Source: Adineta steineri
Taxonomy: Eukaryota; Rotifera; Eurotatoria; Adinetida; Adinetidae
Length of the DNA: 64,000 bases
NCBI GenBank assembly: GCA_905250115.1
Contig: CAJNOI010000181.1
Span: 87,984-151,983 of the forward strand
Direction of reading: 5' to 3'
The notes beneath the pieces are model-generated. The model searched no databases. It had not been told where the DNA came from and saw nothing but the letters and a program-made list of their open reading frames with translations. Shown in pieces: positions 59,796-64,000 of the stretch. Made by a program: the position numbers and the translations under genes. Each line of letters opens with the position of its first letter. Within the stretch, counting starts at the first letter, position 1.

Positions 59796-61091
59796 TTAAT
59801 TTTTTATTTCCACTTTAATCATATCGTCTGGTATTGTTGTTGATATACACATACGATTTTGTCTATCTAACCAAAGTTTATGACCACCAACAATAAATAT
59901 ACTTGCTATGACTAATATCGATCCAATTAATGCCATTAAATTTGTTTTATTAATGGAAAACATATTCTGTAGTAGAATAGCAAATATAATATCAGATGAT
60001 TGTACAACAGTAACAATAGATGGATGTTCACGTTTAATTGCTTTTTGTGATAAAACCATTGGACATATTTGTAATATGGAAATAAATGATGCCAATATAA
60101 AATTTTTTGTTAAATATATTTTTTGAAAATTAAATTCTTGTGTTCTTGTTTTTGAAAAATTCCAATAATGTATTTGTATTATTATTAAAACAACGGATGT
60201 TATAGATAAAAAATACAACATTATTATACTTTGTCGAACTTGTTTTTGAATTAATTTTTTATTTAAAACAATACTCATCGATATTGCTAATGCACATGAT
60301 ACAGATACTAACATACCAATTGAACGTTTAGTTGTATCATTTGTTAATCTTTCTTGTGTAGTTTCATTGAATATTTTCGTTGGCGGAAAAAGAAATGTTG
60401 GTTGTGCAACACATATCACACCAGCAAGTGTTAATATACTTGCTAGAATTGTTGGTATAGTAATTCGTTCACGAAATATAGTCAAAGCAAGTAATGCAGT
60501 CCAAACAACTTGTGTATATCGAACTGTTGTTAAATCTGGTAATGGTAAATAAGATATAGCAAGATAAAAACATATACTACCACCAGCAGCAAATATTGAA
60601 CGAATAATTACGAGTATTCCATTACAATCAGGATATAGACTATAACCTTTGTAAATAATAAATCCAAGTGAAATAAGTGCTAATACAGAAAATCGAATAA
60701 CAAGTACATCGAATATAATTATATTGAGTTTTATTAATGCAAAATTTGAACATGAAAATAATAATGATGCAAGTAATGCATATAAAATACCTGAAAAACG
60801 TTCCGTATAAACTAAATATTGTTTAATAATATTTGATTTTTTTTCATCTATACTAATATCATCGAAGTCATTTAATCTATTAGCTGGTATATAAAAAATA
60901 GATGATTGTCGACGTGTATACACAGGTAAACCATCGTGATCATTTAGTGGTTGAACTAATGGATCAAGAGTAGCTGCGGCTTCTTGTGGAGATAAAGGTG
61001 ATGATTCGACTGTATTTGTACGTGATTTCTTTTCCATTATCGTTGGTTTCGTTTTTTTTTGTGGTTTGATTTTATGACTGTACAAGTACAT
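59796..61091 (-). CDS. EamA/DMT-superfamily transporter, SLC35G-like (copy 2)
   Basis: Intronless, 431 residues (413 if the second Met at 61037 is used). Ten membrane segments in two EamA repeats. It shares PLPDLTTVRYTQVVWTALLA, IFRERITIPTILASILTLAG and VICVAQPTFLFPP with copy 1, plus KAIKREHPSIVTVVQSSDII in the second half. The cytosolic N-terminus has PLVQPLNDHDGLP where copy 1 has PLIQPLIDTDELQ, a shared short motif outside the membrane domain. Substrate unknown. It starts 237 bp from the divergent SLC25A42-like gene. Confidence 0.88.
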   Translation of the reverse strand: MYLYSHKIKPQKKTKPTIMEKKSRTNTVESSPLSPQEAAATLDPLVQPLNDHDGLPVYTRRQSSIFYIPANRLNDFDDISIDEKKSNIIKQYLVYTERFSGILYALLASLLFSCSNFALIKLNIIIFDVLVIRFSVLALISLGFIIYKGYSLYPDCNGILVIIRSIFAAGGSICFYLAISYLPLPDLTTVRYTQVVWTALLALTIFRERITIPTILASILTLAGVICVAQPTFLFPPTKIFNETTQERLTNDTTKRSIGMLVSVSCALAISMSIVLNKKLIQKQVRQSIIMLYFLSITSVVLIIIQIHYWNFSKTRTQEFNFQKIYLTKNFILASFISILQICPMVLSQKAIKREHPSIVTVVQSSDIIFAILLQNMFSINKTNLMALIGSILVIASIFIVGGHKLWLDRQNRMCISTTIPDDMIKVEIKN

Positions 61092-61328
61092 TTATATACA
61101 CGCAATGCTCTTAGTTTATGATCTTGTCTTTTATGTTTTTAGCTGTTGATAAGGTTATTGTTTGACGTACAAATGCCCTGGAGAAAATAAGGTGATGTAC
61201 CCATAAAGGACATTGATATAAAATTCTACTTTATTATTCAATATTGACATATCTATTAAATCAATAATATTTTTCTAGATGATTTAATTTATTTTTAATG
61301 TAAAACATGAAAACTAATTTCTATAAAG

Positions 61329-62836
61329 ATGAACAACGATCTGAATGAAAATAAATCTGTATGAAAAACAAAAATATCATAAAATTATTATTTAATCTTT
61401 GTATTCTATTCAGCTTTCGAATACTCAGAAGATTCTTACTTCATTAGTTGCTGGCGGTTGTGCAGGTAATTATCATTGATTAATCAATACATCATGATCA
61501 CGTTTTATTTATTTTTCAAAGGTGCTGCAGCTAAAACAATAATTGCACCATTTGATCGAGCGAAAATTAATTTTCAAGGTTAAAATATTTGTTTTAAAAG
61601 TAATAAAATAAAAAAAAAGATCAATTTTGATTTTTAGTTCGACCTGATAAATTTAGTTATAGCATTTGTTTGAAATTTATAAGAGATACATATCGAAATG
61701 AAGGATTTATTGCTTTATATCGAGGAAACTCAGCAAATCTAGCTCGTGTTATTCCTTCCACAGCAATTTATTTTTCAGCTCATGAACAATGGAAACGTTT
61801 ATTAAATACTGATAAATATGAGTAAGATATTTTTTTTGTTTATATGAAAAGAACATATTTTTTCTATTGAAAGAAAAACACCTGGTCGTCGATTTATATC
61901 TGGTTCTTTAGCAGGTCTAACATCATCGTCGATTACTTATCCACTTGATTTAGCAAGAGCACGTATGGCAGTAACTAATAAAACAGTGTATGTTATATAT
62001 TACGAAAATTTATTCTCTATAAGAATCAGTCTCAATAAGTCCACCAACTGATACTAACATTTGACTATTATCTTTTATTTTGCAATGCACTATATTGTAT
62101 TTCAACCTTGCTCTTTAGCCTTTAACAAGAAAAATGAATAAGAATTTTAACGTAGTAAGGAGAAAGGTTTCGACTCAATAAACCAACGTATATGATGATC
62201 TTTGAAATCTTAATTGAGTAATGAGTCATTCGTAATGCTTAAAATTGAAAAATTAAACATACAAATTTTCTTCAGAAAATAAATATTTTTGTCTTATATA
62301 GGTATAGTAATATATTCACTGTGTTTATAACTATACTACGAACTGAAGGTTTTTTTGCCTTATATCGAGGTGCATTGTCATCAGTTATTGGTGTATTACC
62401 TTATTCTGGTTGTGTCTTTTTTACATATGACTCTCTTCAACATATTCGCTTTGGTAAAAAAATATAAAAACAAAACGATCATTTTCTTTTGAATTTGTTT
62501 CTGTTAGATTATCATCCAAATCGTCCTCTTAATAGAAAAGAACAAATGTTATTTGGTGCTATAGCTGGTCTTGTTGGTCAAACTGTGTCATATCCATTTG
62601 ATGTTGTTCGACGTCGATTACAAACTGCTGCTGTTGTTCGTCCACAAGATAAATCTCTTGGTGCATTAGTAACGGCTTTTAAAATAATTCGTGAAGAAGG
62701 TATAAGAAGTGGTTTATACAAAGGTGTTACTATGAATTGGTTTAAAGGACCTATATCTGTTGGTGTTTCATTTATGACATATCATACAGTAGTCAAATTT
62801 ATTCGTGAATCATCTTCATTTGGTCAAAATTCTTGA
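61329..62836 (+). CDS. Mitochondrial CoA carrier (SLC25A42-like)
   Basis: Seven exons, the first only 30 bp (61329-61358, MNNDLNENKS) and joined over a 55-bp intron to LSNTQKILTSLVAGGCAG. Three mitochondrial-carrier repeats carry the PxD-type signatures PFDRAKINF, PLDLARARM and PFDVVRRRL. The order and details match SLC25A42: GFIALYRGNSANLARVIPST, AIYFSAHEQWKRLL, YSNIFTVFITILRTEG, then PYSGCVFFTYDSL and LYKGVTMNWFKGPISVGVSF. The human protein imports CoA and ADP against adenine nucleotides across the inner membrane. The start exon is inferred from phase and splice signals. It lies 175 bp upstream of FBXO28 on the same strand. Confidence 0.92.
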
Positions 62837-63011
62837 TAAAAGTTTGTCTTTCACTTTTGTTATTGTTAAATTATATATTTTTTTTCTTTCAAATATCATA
62901 CAAGCATTTCTTTTTCTCTAATAACATCAATCTTCAAAACATTAGTATTATTTTTCTTCGTGATAGAAATCTTTGAGTAATAAATGATTAATCAAAAAAT
63001 TTTTTTTGTAG

Positions 63012-64000
63012 ATGACAACAAATGTATCATTAATATTGACAAATTTACCAATAATTGTTCAAGAAAAAATCTTACAATCATTTTCTTATACAGAATTAAG
63101 TCGTTTACGTTCAATATCAAAACATTTTCATCGATTATGTACTGAACAACTTAATCGAGGTTATTTTCAACTTGAAATAATTGTTCATGATTTACAGAAA
63201 CAAATTAAAACAAAACTACCACGAAGAGAATCGGAAAGACATAAAGTAAGTAAGAAAAAATCTTTCTTTGTCTGTAGTTGATTATAAAACCTATATCCCT
63301 TCTATAATGGAAGTTTTGCTATTGATAGAAATAGTTGAATTTATTTCGGGATTGTAAAGTCAGTTGGTCTCTAATGGACTGATGTAGATGTAGTATTAGC
63401 TATATGTTCTACTTGATTTTTCATTGAATCCAAGCATTGAATTTGAAAGTTGCATAGGGGTACTTTAACTAGGATTTTATACAACGGATGGACTGAATGG
63501 GCGCCGCCCACCCTGCACTTTGATTCGCCCATCCGAAAAACGAAACTTAGATATAACATTGGGTGGTTTGATATAATGAAATAAATGATTTAACAGTTGA
63601 CGATTATAGATGGTTGAAAACAAAGTTGATGATATTTTTATGCACTCAGTTTCGAGTAATACTTGAATCATTGTGGAAAGGATCAATAGTGTCTAAACCT
63701 ATTAGTTAACCCCATAATCTGAACTTGAATAGAAGCTATTAGATCGTGAACATTGTAACAGGCTTCCATAAGTTTAAGTCACTTCCACTTGAAAACTATA
63801 GTGTTCTTCTACTGTGACTTTTTTTATGAAATGAATTCAAAATACATGGATAATATGTATAACTCTGTGATAAAGACTTTTTCATGGATTAGTATTTTTT
63901 ATTTAGCATCCTCTATCAACAAAATTTGATATAATTTCTTCGCTTGATTCTCGTATTCAATGGCTGAAATTAACATTTGGTTCATCAATACAAAATTCAC
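63012..64000 (+). CDS. FBXO28: FBXO28-like F-box protein (5' part, runs off the window)
   Basis: Exon 1 (63012-63245) encodes MTTNVSLILTNLPIIVQEKI, the F-box (LQSFSYTELSRLRSISKHFH), then RLCTEQLNRGYFQLE and KTKLPRRESERHK. The LPRRESERH motif is diagnostic of FBXO28. The second exon starts at 63907 after a 661-bp intron and reads HPLSTKFDIISSLDSRIQWL then KLTFGSSIQNS to the window end, as in FBXO28 after the same motif. FBXO28 is an SCF ubiquitin-ligase subunit linked to mitotic chromosome motion. A TTTTTTTGTAG acceptor ends directly before the ATG. The intron contains a GC-rich fold-back block near 63480-63540. Confidence 0.9.
63480..63540. repeat. GC-rich fold-back block in FBXO28 intron
   Basis: CGGATGGACTGAATGGGCGC then CGCCCACC and ending GATTCGCCCATCCG: the ends are partly complementary (CGGATGG / CCATCCG) and the centre GGGCGCCGCCC is itself symmetric. 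Composition is unlike the AT-rich intron around it, suggesting an inserted repeat fragment. Confidence 0.45.

Overview
The window looks like metazoan nuclear DNA, most probably from a bdelloid rotifer. The evidence is an AT-rich background, very small GT-AG introns (about 45-65 bp), densely packed animal genes, an intronless GC-richer gene of fungal/bacterial type (a candidate horizontal acquisition), and short G-rich TGTGGG-like motifs that resemble the telomeric repeat I recall for bdelloids. Taxonomy is inference from these traits.

Layout. 1-194 is the 3' end of a mahogunin-type RING gene. 1-1441 is one arm of an almost perfect inverted duplication whose other arm is 29598-31039 and begins exactly at a 100-N scaffold gap (29498-29597). 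Between the arms lie: a PCTAIRE-type CDK (2402-6012, two one-base slips in T7 runs); an NRBF2-like autophagy gene (6500-7353); an i-type lysozyme (7561-7971); an NK1/slouch homeobox gene (10329-11203); glutamate-cysteine ligase catalytic subunit (12864-15204); a DJ-1/PfpI protein (17198-17866, minus); MGAT1/GnT-I (19067-20831); mitochondrial DNA polymerase gamma (21067-26024); and an F-box/LRR gene with one LRR per 84-bp exon (26292-28696, minus).

Right of the gap: the complete MGRN1-like gene (30846-32257, minus), divergent from an AF10/AF17 (MLLT10/6) gene (32446-34662); a small orphan membrane protein (35856-36296); a large NACHT-WD40 (NWD2-like) gene (38957-48067); a rhodopsin-like GPCR with a probable CAAX-ending last exon (49100-51010); NTF2 (52037-52533, minus); kindlin (52924-56390); two tandem intronless EamA/SLC35G-like transporters (58175-59440 and 59796-61091, minus); an SLC25A42-like mitochondrial CoA carrier (61329-62836); and the 5' part of FBXO28 (63012 to the window end).

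The genes are mostly unrelated housekeeping, signalling and regulatory genes, not a pathway cluster. Close same-strand pairs with a 3' splice acceptor directly before the downstream ATG (MGAT1-POLG, SLC25A42-FBXO28) fit spliced-leader trans-splicing or 5'-UTR introns. The non-coding space holds at least three hairpin/MITE-type families, a probable tRNA-derived SINE and a degenerate minisatellite. It also holds about ten short palindromes built from two facing blocks of telomere-like (GTGTGGG)n sequence; these are the most unusual recurring structure in the window.
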